Under the pieces are notes generated by a model, which made no database searches, was not told the origin of the DNA, and saw only the letters and a program-made list of their open reading frames with translations. A DNA stretch of 64,000 nt, from the NCBI RefSeq assembly GCF_036250695.1, contig NZ_CP109427.1:8308001-8372000 (forward strand), given 5' to 3'. A program made the position numbers and the translations under genes. Positions 18,787-30,949 of this stretch are shown piece after piece. This DNA comes from Streptomyces sp. NBC_01497 (lineage in GTDB: Bacteria > Actinomycetota > Actinomycetes > Streptomycetales > Streptomycetaceae). Positions within the stretch are counted from its first letter, which is position 1. Every line of letters starts with the position of its first letter.

Positions 18787-19791
18787 GTGGACCACGACGT
18801 CTTCGAAATCGACGAACTGCCGCTGCTCGGCGGCGGGACCCTCACCGACGCGCGGATCGGCTACGCCGTGCACGGGACACTCGACGCGGACGGCTCCAAC
18901 GCCGTCCTGTGCCCGTCCTTCTTCGGCGGCGACCACACCGGCTACGACTGGCTGATCGGCGCGGGCCGGCCGTTGGACACGCGCCGCTACTGCGTCATCA
19001 CCGCGGGCCTGTTCGGCAACGGTGTCTCCAGCTCGCCCAGCAACCATGCGACGGGGGCGGACTTCCCGCTGATCACCCCGCAGGACAACATCGCGGCCCA
19101 GCACCGGCTCCTTACCGAACACCTGGGCGTCCGGGAGCTGGCGCTGGTCGCCGGATGGTCGATGGGCGCGGCGCACACCTACCAGTGGGCGGTCTCCCAC
19201 CCGCGGATGGTGCGCCGGATCGCGCCGGTCTGCGGTGCCGCCGTGACCAGCGAGCACAACCGGGTCTTCCTGTCCGGCCTGGCGGCGGCACTGGCCGCGG
19301 ACGGGGGTGCGGAGCGGGGGCAGCGCGCGGCGGGCCGTGTCTTCGCGGGATGGGCGGCCTCGCATCCCTTCTGGGCGGAGGAACGCTACCGGGAACTCGG
19401 ATTCGCCGGCCGGGACGACTATCTCGCCGGCTTCTGGGAGCCGTTCTTCGTGGCCGGGCCACCCGCCGAGGACCTGCTGGCCATGGTCCGCACCTGGGAG
19501 CAGGCGGACGTGGGCGCGACCCCCGGCTTCCACGGCGACACCGCGGCGGCGCTGGCCTCGGTCACGGCCGAGGCGGTGCTGCTGCCCGGCGCCCTCGACC
19601 AGTGCTTCGCCGTCGCGGACGAGGAGCGGGCCGCCACCCTGCTGCCGCACGCGGCACTGGAGGTGATCCCGGGCGTGTGGGGCCACCTGGCGGGGGCGGG
19701 GGCGAACGGCGCCGACCGCGACTTCGTCGGCAGCGCGCTGACCCGGTTGCTGGCACGCCGGACGGCGGTGGCCGCGGCACCGGCCGGGTGA
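18787..19791 (+). CDS. MetX-like alpha/beta hydrolase/acyltransferase in the clavam cluster
   Basis: 334-residue alpha/beta hydrolase related to homoserine O-acetyltransferase (MetX). The oxyanion region (LCPSFFGGDHTGYDW) and the nucleophile elbow AGWSMGAAHTYQW (S125) are clear. The acid is in LPGALDQCFAVADEE and the catalytic His in GVWGHLAGAG. The GTG start at 18787 has an AGGAG six bases before it and lies 13 bp after the monooxygenase stop. In S. clavuligerus the gene in this position beside cas1 is cvm4; equivalence by position is likely but not proven here. It may hydrolyse the formate or acyl ester left after the Cvm5-type oxidation, or transfer an acyl group. Methionine synthesis is unlikely given its neighbours. 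Confidence 0.82.
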   Translation: MDHDVFEIDELPLLGGGTLTDARIGYAVHGTLDADGSNAVLCPSFFGGDHTGYDWLIGAGRPLDTRRYCVITAGLFGNGVSSSPSNHATGADFPLITPQDNIAAQHRLLTEHLGVRELALVAGWSMGAAHTYQWAVSHPRMVRRIAPVCGAAVTSEHNRVFLSGLAAALAADGGAERGQRAAGRVFAGWAASHPFWAEERYRELGFAGRDDYLAGFWEPFFVAGPPAEDLLAMVRTWEQADVGATPGFHGDTAAALASVTAEAVLLPGALDQCFAVADEERAATLLPHAALEVIPGVWGHLAGAGANGADRDFVGSALTRLLARRTAVAAAPAG

Positions 19792-19864
19792 CGACCGGCG
19801 CCGCGAGGAGAACAGGAGAGACCGGGAGGCGGAGAGCCCGGGAAGAGCGACACGGTCAACGAAC

Positions 19865-19895
19865 CAGCGGACGGCGCCTCCGGCGCCGTCCGCTG
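19865..19895. terminator. Bidirectional hairpin between convergent clavam genes
   Basis: A perfect 14-bp stem, CAGCGGACGGCGCC at 19865-19878 pairing with 19882-19895, encloses a three-base loop. It lies between the convergent MetX-like gene (ends 19791) and oat (ends 19915). It lacks a strong T-run, but GC-rich hairpins without U-tracts commonly terminate transcription in Streptomyces. Confidence 0.75.
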
Positions 19896-19914
19896 CCGTG
19901 CCGACGCCGACGGG

Positions 19915-21096
19915 TCACGTCGAATAGTCGGCGTTCAGCCGCACGTAGCCCTCGGTGAGGTCACAGCCGTACACGGTGAAGGCCCCGTCCCCGATGCCGA
20001 GATCGATGCCGATGACGACCTCGCTGCCGTTCATCTCCGCGGCGACGGCGGCCCGTACGCTCTCCTCGTCGTGCGCGCCGGCGCGGCCGGGCGGGTAGAC
20101 CCCCACCTCACCGAAGCGGATGGCCACCCGGTCCTGGTCGATGTCGGTGTCGGCGGAGCACTTGCCGATCGCCATGGCCACACGGCCCCAGTTGGGATCC
20201 CCGCCGTGCACCGCGGTCTTGACCAACGGGGAGTTCACCACGGCCTTGCCCACGCGCTTGGCCTGGGCGTCGTCACGGGCGCCGCCCACCCGTACCTCGA
20301 TCAGCTTGTCCGCGCCCTCGCCGTCGCTGGCGATGTCCTTCACCAGCGCCAACGCGACCTCGTACAGGGCCTCTTCGAAGTCATCCGCGTTGACTTCGCC
20401 CGCGAGGCCGTTGGCGAACAGGGCCGAGGTGTCGCTCGTCGAGGTGTCGGTGTCGATGCTGACGGCGTTGAAGGTGCGGTCCATGACACGACGGAAGAGG
20501 CGGTCCTGCTCCTCCGCGTCCAGCCGGGCGTCGGTGGCGAAGAAGGTGAGGAGAGTCGCCATGTCGGGCTCCATCATGCCGACGCCCTTGGCCATGCCGA
20601 CCAGGACCGCGTCGCCCACCCGGCGGCGGACCAGCTTGGGCCGCGTGTCGGTGGTCATGATGGCCCGGGCGGCGCGTTCGAAGCCTCCCTCTGGCAAGGG
20701 CGCCCCCAGCGTCTTGATGTGGTCGCGGATCGCGGGCATCGGGTACTGCCGGCCGATGACGCCGGTGGACGCGATCATGAGCTCGTCCTCGGGCACCCCG
20801 GCCGCCCGGGCCGTCAGCGCGCGCACCTCAAGCGCGTTGGCCATCCCCTCCTCTCCGGTTGCGACGTTGGCGTTGCGCGCCAGGACCACCACGCCCCGGG
20901 CGCTGCGGTCCGCGCAGGCCGCACGGCTCACCACAACGCTCGGGCCGGCGAAGCGGGAGCGGGTGAAGACCGCACTCACCGTGGCGGGTACGGCGGACAG
21001 GACGACGGTGAAGTCGTCGCGTCCGTCGTCCAGAAGGCCGACCGGCGCGGTGTGCACGCCGAAGCCCCGCGGTGCGAAGGCGTCGTCGTCTGTCAT
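19915..21096 (-). CDS. oat: Ornithine acetyltransferase of the ArgJ family (clavam Oat)
   Basis: 393-residue Ntn-type acetyltransferase that moves the acetyl group between N-acetylornithine and glutamate. ArgJ landmarks are present: GVIGRQYPM near residue 120, the self-cleavage site KGVGMMEPDMATLLTF (chain break before the Thr, which becomes the nucleophile), DTDTSTSDT, and VHGGDPNWGRV near residue 310. The ATG at 21096 has GGAG nine bases upstream. It sits directly behind ceaS-bls-pah-cas. Clavulanate and clavam clusters carry oat1/oat2 paralogues of argJ whose exact role is unclear; recycling of arginine/ornithine pools or an acetyl transfer in the pathway has been suggested. No argB, argC or argD is nearby, so a housekeeping arginine operon is unlikely. 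Confidence 0.93.
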   Translation of the reverse strand: MTDDDAFAPRGFGVHTAPVGLLDDGRDDFTVVLSAVPATVSAVFTRSRFAGPSVVVSRAACADRSARGVVVLARNANVATGEEGMANALEVRALTARAAGVPEDELMIASTGVIGRQYPMPAIRDHIKTLGAPLPEGGFERAARAIMTTDTRPKLVRRRVGDAVLVGMAKGVGMMEPDMATLLTFFATDARLDAEEQDRLFRRVMDRTFNAVSIDTDTSTSDTSALFANGLAGEVNADDFEEALYEVALALVKDIASDGEGADKLIEVRVGGARDDAQAKRVGKAVVNSPLVKTAVHGGDPNWGRVAMAIGKCSADTDIDQDRVAIRFGEVGVYPPGRAGAHDEESVRAAVAAEMNGSEVVIGIDLGIGDGAFTVYGCDLTEGYVRLNADYST

Positions 21097-21276
21097 GTTG
21101 ATTCGTCTCCTGATCGGGTGTGGCGGCTGTGGGCCGACGCTACAGGTCTCGATCCGTAGCATGCCGCCCGCGACGCGGTCCGAACCGTACTCGGCGCGCG
21201 CGGGCGCGGGGGAGCCGGGCGGCGCGGGAGCTCCGTTGCTCCCTCGCCACCCGGCTCCCGGTGCGGTGCCGCGGGT

Positions 21277-23198
<1,922 letters not shown>

Positions 23199-23237
23199 GC
23201 CGTCATGACTCCTTCGGGTCTGCGGTGCCACGATCCG

Positions 23238-24758
23238 TCACGAGCCGGCCCCCACGCGGTGCCGCAGCCGGTCGGTGACCGACTGGACGGCCTGCGCGGT
23301 GTCCACCTCGTCCGGGTGCCGTCCCGCCACCACCACCTCGTCGAACAGTTCCCGCACCACGAGGCGCTTGGCCTGGTGAACGCGGGACGGCTCGATTCCG
23401 GCGTCGCCGAGCAGCCGGCTGAATGACGACGTGGTACCGGAACCCTCGTGCACGCCGAGCTTGGGACGGGTGACGGTCTGCGCGGGCAGTAGGTCGGCCA
23501 TGGCGGCCCGCAGCACCCACTTGTCCTGCCCGTAGCGGCGCTTGAGCCCCGACTCCACGGCGACCAGGAGGTCGAGGACCTCGCGGTCCCAGTACGGATG
23601 GGTGGACCAGTGGCCGCCGATGCCGGAGAGCACCGGCGACATCTCGTTGAGCCCGTCGTACGTCGCCATGTCGTGGGCGAGCGCGCTGTCCAGGGCGGGC
23701 AGCCGGTCCTCGCGGTGCATACCGCCCAGCGGGATGTCGGCCCCGTACCCGGTCAGGATGCGCCGGCCCGGGCCCTCCAGCCGCAGATAGAGAGCGGTGA
23801 GCGGCAGCAGGTACTCGATGATGTCCGGATCGAGGGACTCCGCCGCCCAGACGGCGTGCGGCAGGCGGCGCAGCAACTCGGCCGTGGTGATGGTGACCTC
23901 GCGATGCACCGTGCCGAGGTGGTCGGCGACGACGCGGGACTGCGGGAACTCGTCGGCGACGTCGGTCCCCATCGACACGGTCCCGATGGGTCCGTCCGCC
24001 TCCAGGGCCGCCAGCGCGGCGACACTGGAGGAGTCGATCCCGCCTGAGAGGACCACGAGCGGCGCCGTCGGGCCCGAGCGCGCGCGGACCGCGCGCAGCA
24101 GGCTCCGACGGACGGCGTCCACCGCGTCCGCCTCCGGCAGGATCCGGCGGTGCAACGGCGGCGCCCACGTCCGGTGGGCCGTGCACGTGCCGCCGCCGAG
24201 GGCGATCTCCAGCACGGTCCCGGCCGGGACCTGGTGCACACCGGGCAGTCGGCGCACCGGGCGGGCAGCGCGCAGCGTACGACCCGCCGCCACGCCCCGC
24301 AGCGCCTTCGCCTCGGTCGCGGCCGCCACGCGGCCCGGCGCGACGCTCAGGTAGACAGGGACCGAGCCCGCGTGGTCCGTGGCGAGAAGGACCCGGCCCG
24401 CGGCGTGCACGAGGACCGCGAAGCGCCCGTTGAGAAGGCGGAACGCGTGCAGGTCGTAGTGCTCGAAGAGCGCGAGGACGAGCTCCGCGTCGTTGGTGGG
24501 GCCGGCGCCGGACGGCAGCAGCGAGCGCAGTGCCTCCTGGTTGTAGAGCTCCCCGGCCAGCACGAGCGAGGCGTTCCGTCCGCGCGCCCTGGCGCCGTCC
24601 GGGTCCCCCGTGTGCACCAGGCCGCTGAACACGGTACGTCCGTCCAGGTCCTCCCTGGTGTCGTCCCGGAGACCGGCCGTCGCCAGGGGCGCGAGCGGGA
24701 GCGGTCCTTCCCCCTCCCGCACGGCGGCGAGGAAGCCGGTCGCGGCAGGCAGCGTCAT
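23238..24758 (-). CDS. bls: Beta-lactam synthetase
   Basis: 506-residue asparagine-synthetase-B-like enzyme that adenylates N2-(2-carboxyethyl)arginine and closes the beta-lactam ring to deoxyguanidinoproclavaminate. The N-terminal Ntn-like domain is vestigial: it begins MTLPAATGF without the Cys needed for glutaminase activity, as in known BLS. The ATP pyrophosphatase loop is VLSGGIDSS near residue 255, followed by SMGTD. The C-terminal segment has LTGYGADIPLGGMHREDR, GLNEMSPVL (catalytic Glu of the Tyr-Glu dyad) and RPKLGVHEGSGTTSSF (catalytic Lys). Its ATG lies one base after the ceaS stop codon, so translation is coupled. Confidence 0.97.
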   Translation of the reverse strand: MTLPAATGFLAAVREGEGPLPLAPLATAGLRDDTREDLDGRTVFSGLVHTGDPDGARARGRNASLVLAGELYNQEALRSLLPSGAGPTNDAELVLALFEHYDLHAFRLLNGRFAVLVHAAGRVLLATDHAGSVPVYLSVAPGRVAAATEAKALRGVAAGRTLRAARPVRRLPGVHQVPAGTVLEIALGGGTCTAHRTWAPPLHRRILPEADAVDAVRRSLLRAVRARSGPTAPLVVLSGGIDSSSVAALAALEADGPIGTVSMGTDVADEFPQSRVVADHLGTVHREVTITTAELLRRLPHAVWAAESLDPDIIEYLLPLTALYLRLEGPGRRILTGYGADIPLGGMHREDRLPALDSALAHDMATYDGLNEMSPVLSGIGGHWSTHPYWDREVLDLLVAVESGLKRRYGQDKWVLRAAMADLLPAQTVTRPKLGVHEGSGTTSSFSRLLGDAGIEPSRVHQAKRLVVRELFDEVVVAGRHPDEVDTAQAVQSVTDRLRHRVGAGS

Positions 24759-24759
24759 C

Positions 24760-26872
<2,113 letters not shown>

Positions 26873-27865
26873 ATGCCCCCGTTCCACGCCCTGCCCCGGC
26901 GCACCCTGCGGGAACTCGAAGTCAGTGCACAAGGGCTGGGCTGCCTGCCCACCACGGAGTTCTACGGCCGTCCCGACCCGGGACGCTCACTCGCCACGAT
27001 CCGCGCCGCCCTGGAGGCCGGAGTGAACCTGCTGGACACCGCCGACGTACAGGGCCTGGGCGCCGGCGAGGAACTGCTCGGCCGGGCCGTCGCCGGACGA
27101 CGGGACGACGTGGTGATCGCCAGCAAGTTCGGCATGGTGCGCTCCGCCGAAGGCTTCCAGGGACTGTGCGGCGAACCCTCCTACGTACGTTCCGCCTGCG
27201 AGCGCTCGCTCCGGCGCCTGCGCACGGACCGCATCGACCTCTACTACCAGCACTGGATCGACCCGGCGGTTCCCGTCGAGGAGACCGCGGGCGCGGTGGC
27301 GGAACTGATCCGGGAAGGCAAAGTGCGCCACTTCGGACTCAGCGAGCCCTCCGTCGCCACACTGCGCCGGGCCGACGCGGAGTACCCGGTCACCGCGGTG
27401 CAGAGCGAGTGGAGCCTGTGGACGCGCGACATCGAGGCCGAGATCGTGCCGGTCTGCCGTGAACTGGGGATCGGCGTCGTCGCGTACGCGCCGCTGGGCC
27501 GGGGATTCCTGGCCGGCGGGATCACCACGCAGAGCGACCTGGCCGACGAGGACTTCCGCCGCGGCCAGCCGCGCTTCGCCCCCACCGCCCTGGCCCGCAA
27601 CCAGGAACTGCTGCGCCGCCTGCGTCCCCTCGCCGTCCGGCTCGGCCTGACCCTGGCGCAACTGGGCCTGGCCTGGCTCCACCACCAGGGCGCGGGCGTC
27701 GTCCCCATCCCGGGCACCAGCGACCCGGCCCACCTGACGGAGAACCTGTCCGCCGCCACCGTTCACCTGCACGAGGACGATCTCGCCGCGGTGGCCCGTG
27801 CCGCCGCCCTCCCCGTTTACGGCGAGCGCTACACGCCCGCGATGCTCGCCATGACCGGCAACTGA
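26873..27865 (+). CDS. cvm1: Aldo-keto reductase (Cvm1-like) with altered catalytic tetrad
   Basis: 330-residue (beta/alpha)8 aldo-keto reductase. The usual catalytic tetrad is Asp-Tyr-Lys-His. Asp55 (LLDTADVQG), Lys85 (VIASKFG) and His127 (YYQHWID) are present, but the Tyr position is Gln60, read clearly from a CAG codon. The NADPH-binding region near the C-terminus (VVPIPGTSDPAHLTENL) is intact. The ATG at 26873 follows GGAGG by seven bases. It heads the plus-strand operon that continues with the SnoaL-like, SHMT-like and flavin reductase genes. In S. clavuligerus, cvm1 is required for 5S clavams. The missing Tyr means that ordinary carbonyl reduction may be slow or replaced by another reaction. 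Confidence 0.9.
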   Translation: MPPFHALPRRTLRELEVSAQGLGCLPTTEFYGRPDPGRSLATIRAALEAGVNLLDTADVQGLGAGEELLGRAVAGRRDDVVIASKFGMVRSAEGFQGLCGEPSYVRSACERSLRRLRTDRIDLYYQHWIDPAVPVEETAGAVAELIREGKVRHFGLSEPSVATLRRADAEYPVTAVQSEWSLWTRDIEAEIVPVCRELGIGVVAYAPLGRGFLAGGITTQSDLADEDFRRGQPRFAPTALARNQELLRRLRPLAVRLGLTLAQLGLAWLHHQGAGVVPIPGTSDPAHLTENLSAATVHLHEDDLAAVARAAALPVYGERYTPAMLAMTGN

Positions 27866-28017
27866 GCCTTCCTGCAAGTCCGCAGGCAGAACGCCGTCAA
27901 GCCGCCGTCAAGCCGCCCCTGCCATCGTGGCGCCAGGCCGCCGGACGGCCGGGAGAACGACACCGTCCGCCGAGGCGCGCGCCATCCGGGACATCCCATC
28001 GGCTTTGGAGGTCGTTC

Positions 28018-28473
28018 ATGCCCGCGGCAACAGCCCCTATGACGGACGAACAGCGAAAAGCCGTCATCACCGCCTATCTCAAAGCCTTCGACAACGGCGG
28101 GACCAGTCACGACGGAATCCCCCTCATCGACTTCTTCTCCCAGGACGCGCTCTTCTTCTTCCCCAAATGGGGCCTCGCCCACGGGAAGAGCGAGATCAGC
28201 CGCATGTTCGGGAATCTCGGGGAGACCGTCAAGTCGGTCGAGCACCATTTCTCGTCGTTCAACTGGATCACCACCGCAACCGACGTGCTCGCGGTCGAGG
28301 GCACCACGCACGGTGAGCACCGCGACGGCCCCTGGCGCGTGGGCGTACCCGAATGGGGCGCGGGACGCTGGTGCGGAGTGTTCGAGGTACGCGGCTTCCT
28401 CATCGACCGCGCCTTCATCTACATGGACCCCGACTACGCGGGCAAAGACGTAGCGCGTTACCCGTGGCTCTGA
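28018..28473 (+). CDS. cvm2: SnoaL/NTF2-like protein (Cvm2-like)
   Basis: 151-residue protein of the SnoaL-like NTF2 fold, a cone-shaped alpha+beta barrel used for cyclisation, isomerisation or hydration chemistry. The opening helix (DEQRKAVITAYLKAFDNGG) and the following DFFSQDALFFFPKWG strand are typical. GGAGG lies about nine bases before the ATG at 28018. It is the second gene of the cvm1-type operon and matches the position of cvm2 in S. clavuligerus, annotated there as isomerase-like. A role in inverting the ring stereochemistry from 5R to 5S or in side-chain rearrangement has been considered for such genes; nothing here proves it. Confidence 0.82.
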   Translation: MPAATAPMTDEQRKAVITAYLKAFDNGGTSHDGIPLIDFFSQDALFFFPKWGLAHGKSEISRMFGNLGETVKSVEHHFSSFNWITTATDVLAVEGTTHGEHRDGPWRVGVPEWGAGRWCGVFEVRGFLIDRAFIYMDPDYAGKDVARYPWL

Positions 28474-28513
28474 CAAGAACGCCCCCGCCCACACCACCCG
28501 TACAGGAGCACTG

Positions 28514-29713
28514 ATGGACGTCCTGGCCGCACTCCAGCGCAAGCCCAGCCTCAACCTCTTCCCGATCGAGAACCGCCTCTCGCCGAGGGCCGCAGCGGCA
28601 CTCGCCACCGACGCGGTCAACCGCTACCCCTACTCCGAGACGCCCGTGGCCGTCTACGGCGACGTCACGGGACTCAACGCCGTCTACGACTACTGCGTCG
28701 ACCTCACCAAGGAGTTCTACGGCGCCCGCCACGCCTTCGTGCAGTTCCTCTCCGGACTGCACACGATGCACACCGTCCTCACCGCGGTGACCCCCCGCGC
28801 CGGCCGGGTCATGGTCCTCGCCCCCGAGAACGGCGGGCACTACGCCACGGTGACCATCTGCGAGAGCTTCGGCTACGAGGTCGGCTTCCTCCCCTTCGAC
28901 CGCGAACGGCTCCAGATCGACCACGCCGCACTGGCCGCCCACGTCGCCGAACACCCGGTCGACGTGATCTACCTGGACGCCTCCACCACCCTGCGTTTCC
29001 CCGACGCCCAGGCGCTGCGGTCGGCCGCCCCCGCCGCGACCATCTGCCTGGACGCCTCACACCTGCTCGGTCTGCTGGCCGCGGCACCCGGCACCCTTCT
29101 CCTCGACGGCGGCTTCGACAGCATCTCCGGCAGCACGCACAAGACACTGCCCGGACCGCAGAAGGGCCTCCTCGTCACCAACAGCGACGGCCTCGCCGAA
29201 AAGGTCGCTGCACGTATCCCCTTCACCGCGTCGAGTTCCCACTCCGCGACGGTCGCCAGCCTGGCGATCACGCTGGAGGAACTCCTGCCCCACCGGGCCG
29301 ACTACGCGCGTCAGGTCATCGCCAACGCACGGCGCCTGGGCGAGGAACTGGCCAGGCGGGGATTCGACCTGCCCGGCGAGAGCTTCGGCTACACCGACAC
29401 GCACCAGGTGTGGCTGCACATGCCGGAAAGCAGCGGTACGCACGCGTGGGGACGACTGCTCACCAGCGCCGACATCCGCACCACGACGGTGGTCCTGCCC
29501 AGCAACGCCAGGCCGGGACTGCGGCTGGGCACCCAGGAACTGACCCGCTGGGGCATGAAGGAAGACGACATGGCTGCGGTCGCCGAGCTGCTGGCGCGCC
29601 TCCTGCTCCGCTCCGAGGACTCCCGCAAGGTCGCCGCGGACGTCGGTGACCTCGCACGGGAGTTTCCCGGGGTGGCCTACGTCGGGCAACCCGTCCCGGT
29701 TGCCGCCGCCTGA
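28514..29713 (+). CDS. Serine hydroxymethyltransferase-like PLP enzyme (aldolase) in the clavam cluster
   Basis: 399-residue fold-type I PLP enzyme. The Schiff-base Lys210 lies in GSTHKTLPGPQKG, the diagnostic SHMT motif. YLDASTTLRF and ICLDASHLLGLL supply the cofactor contacts. Length and motif order resemble glycine hydroxymethyltransferases, shorter than housekeeping GlyA, with an N-terminus rebuilt around NLFPIENRLSP. The ATG has AGGAG six bases upstream and the gene lies in the cvm1-cvm2-cvm3 operon. The S. clavuligerus alanylclavam genes include an SHMT-like orfA. The expected reaction is aldol addition of glycine to a clavam-2-carbaldehyde, giving a beta-hydroxyalanyl clavam; this is inferred from family and context. 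Confidence 0.87.
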   Translation: MDVLAALQRKPSLNLFPIENRLSPRAAAALATDAVNRYPYSETPVAVYGDVTGLNAVYDYCVDLTKEFYGARHAFVQFLSGLHTMHTVLTAVTPRAGRVMVLAPENGGHYATVTICESFGYEVGFLPFDRERLQIDHAALAAHVAEHPVDVIYLDASTTLRFPDAQALRSAAPAATICLDASHLLGLLAAAPGTLLLDGGFDSISGSTHKTLPGPQKGLLVTNSDGLAEKVAARIPFTASSSHSATVASLAITLEELLPHRADYARQVIANARRLGEELARRGFDLPGESFGYTDTHQVWLHMPESSGTHAWGRLLTSADIRTTTVVLPSNARPGLRLGTQELTRWGMKEDDMAAVAELLARLLLRSEDSRKVAADVGDLAREFPGVAYVGQPVPVAAA

Positions 29714-29779
29714 GTCCCGGAGAGGCGTGCCGTCCCGCACCTGCGGCACGCCCCGGCCGGCAGCACCGGAGGAATGACG

Positions 29780-30355
29780 ATGAAGCCCTCCCCGCAGGAC
29801 CCGGGCCCCGCACGCATCGACGGTCCGCCGGTGGCCGGCGCGCTCCTGCGAAGGGTGGCAGCCCACCACCCGACCGGAGTGGTCCTGGTCACCGGCCCGC
29901 CCCCGGCCCCTCACCAGCTCCCGCCCGCGATGGTCATGGGGACATTCACCTCGGTCTCGCTCGACCCGGCGCTCATCGGCCTGCTCCCGGCCAAGTCCTC
30001 CACCACCTGGCCCCGCATCCGCACGGCCGGTCGCTTCTGCGTCAACGTGCTCGCGGCTGACCAGGAAGAGCTGTGCCGGAACTTCGCCGCCGCGGATCCG
30101 GGACGCTGGAAGGTCCCGTACCGACGTGGCGCCGGCGGTTCTCCCGTGCTGCTCGAAGCTCTGGCCTGGTTCGACTGCGAACTGGCCGGCGAAGTGGACG
30201 CTGGAGACCACTGGTTCGTCACCGGCGCCGTCCGCGACCTGGGGGTCCAGCGGGGCGACCCGCCCCTGGTCTTCTTCCAGGGGCGTTACAGCCACTGCCG
30301 CCCCCCTGCCGACTCACCCGTGCCTCAGCGCGGCACGGGCGCGACCTCCGCCTGA
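29780..30355 (+). CDS. cvm3: Flavin reductase-like protein (Cvm3-like)
   Basis: About 191 residues, a member of the FMN-binding split-barrel flavin reductase family that supplies reduced flavin to a partner monooxygenase. Landmarks are HHPTGVVLVTG, GTFTSVSLDPALIGLLPAKSS (FMN contacts, positions about 52-72), FCVNVLAADQEELC and the closing HWFVTGAVRDL followed by PLVFFQGRY. Two ATGs are six bases apart; the one at 29780 has GGAGG at a seven-base spacing, while 29774 is too close. It is the fourth gene of the cvm1-type operon. Its likely partner is the LLM monooxygenase at 17589. Confidence 0.88.
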   Translation: MKPSPQDPGPARIDGPPVAGALLRRVAAHHPTGVVLVTGPPPAPHQLPPAMVMGTFTSVSLDPALIGLLPAKSSTTWPRIRTAGRFCVNVLAADQEELCRNFAAADPGRWKVPYRRGAGGSPVLLEALAWFDCELAGEVDAGDHWFVTGAVRDLGVQRGDPPLVFFQGRYSHCRPPADSPVPQRGTGATSA

Positions 30356-30949
30356 CACCGGGGAGTGAGGCGTATCCGCGCGCCGGACGGACGCCGGGGC
30401 GGCCCCAGGAGCTGAGGAGGAAACACGAAGGAATCCGCGGACGCCTCGCCCCGCTCGTCGTTCACGCGGAGGACGGGCAACGTTTCGACTCCGACCGGCC
30501 GGCAGGGCGGTATCGGGCCTCGAAGGGCCGGGGACGCGGAAAGAACGCGGCACGGTTCGGGATTCACCGTCATCTTCCCGGCCGCGCCCGCCTCGCGGTC
30601 GCCGAAGCAGAGCCGCCGCGTGATCGGCGGCGCCGGTCGCCACTTCGAAAAGTCGCAGCGCTGCCCCATGGCCCCGGCGCCGCGAGAACAACGAGAAGAG
30701 GACGGGCCAGGCTTTCAGCGTGCGCCGGCCGTACGGGCGTCCAGAGAACAGGGACACGGATCGCGGACACGCCGGACAAGCAGGACGGAAGCAGAATTGG
30801 CACGGCACGCCACTGCCGTCAACAACTCTGCGTGACACCCTCGTTCGGCATTTCGCAAGGCTCAACTGCCAACGCGTCCCCGGCATGGCGAGGATGCTCC
30901 GGGGGCATGTACACGGTCACGGGGACCGACACGGGTTGGAGCACGAGCA
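30356..30949. other. Gene-free spacer of about 0.6 kb before the second SARP gene
   Basis: No coding region is supported. The stretch must hold the promoter of the SARP gene at 30950. No clear hairpin or repeat stands out. Confidence 0.4.

Noticed and set aside
18787..19791. Homoserine O-acetyltransferase for methionine synthesis
   Set aside because: The fold matches, but the gene is co-transcribed with a clavam monooxygenase and no methionine genes are nearby.
19915..21096. Housekeeping argJ of an arginine operon
   Set aside because: No argB, argC, argD or argR is nearby, and the gene sits directly behind cas in the clavam gene order.
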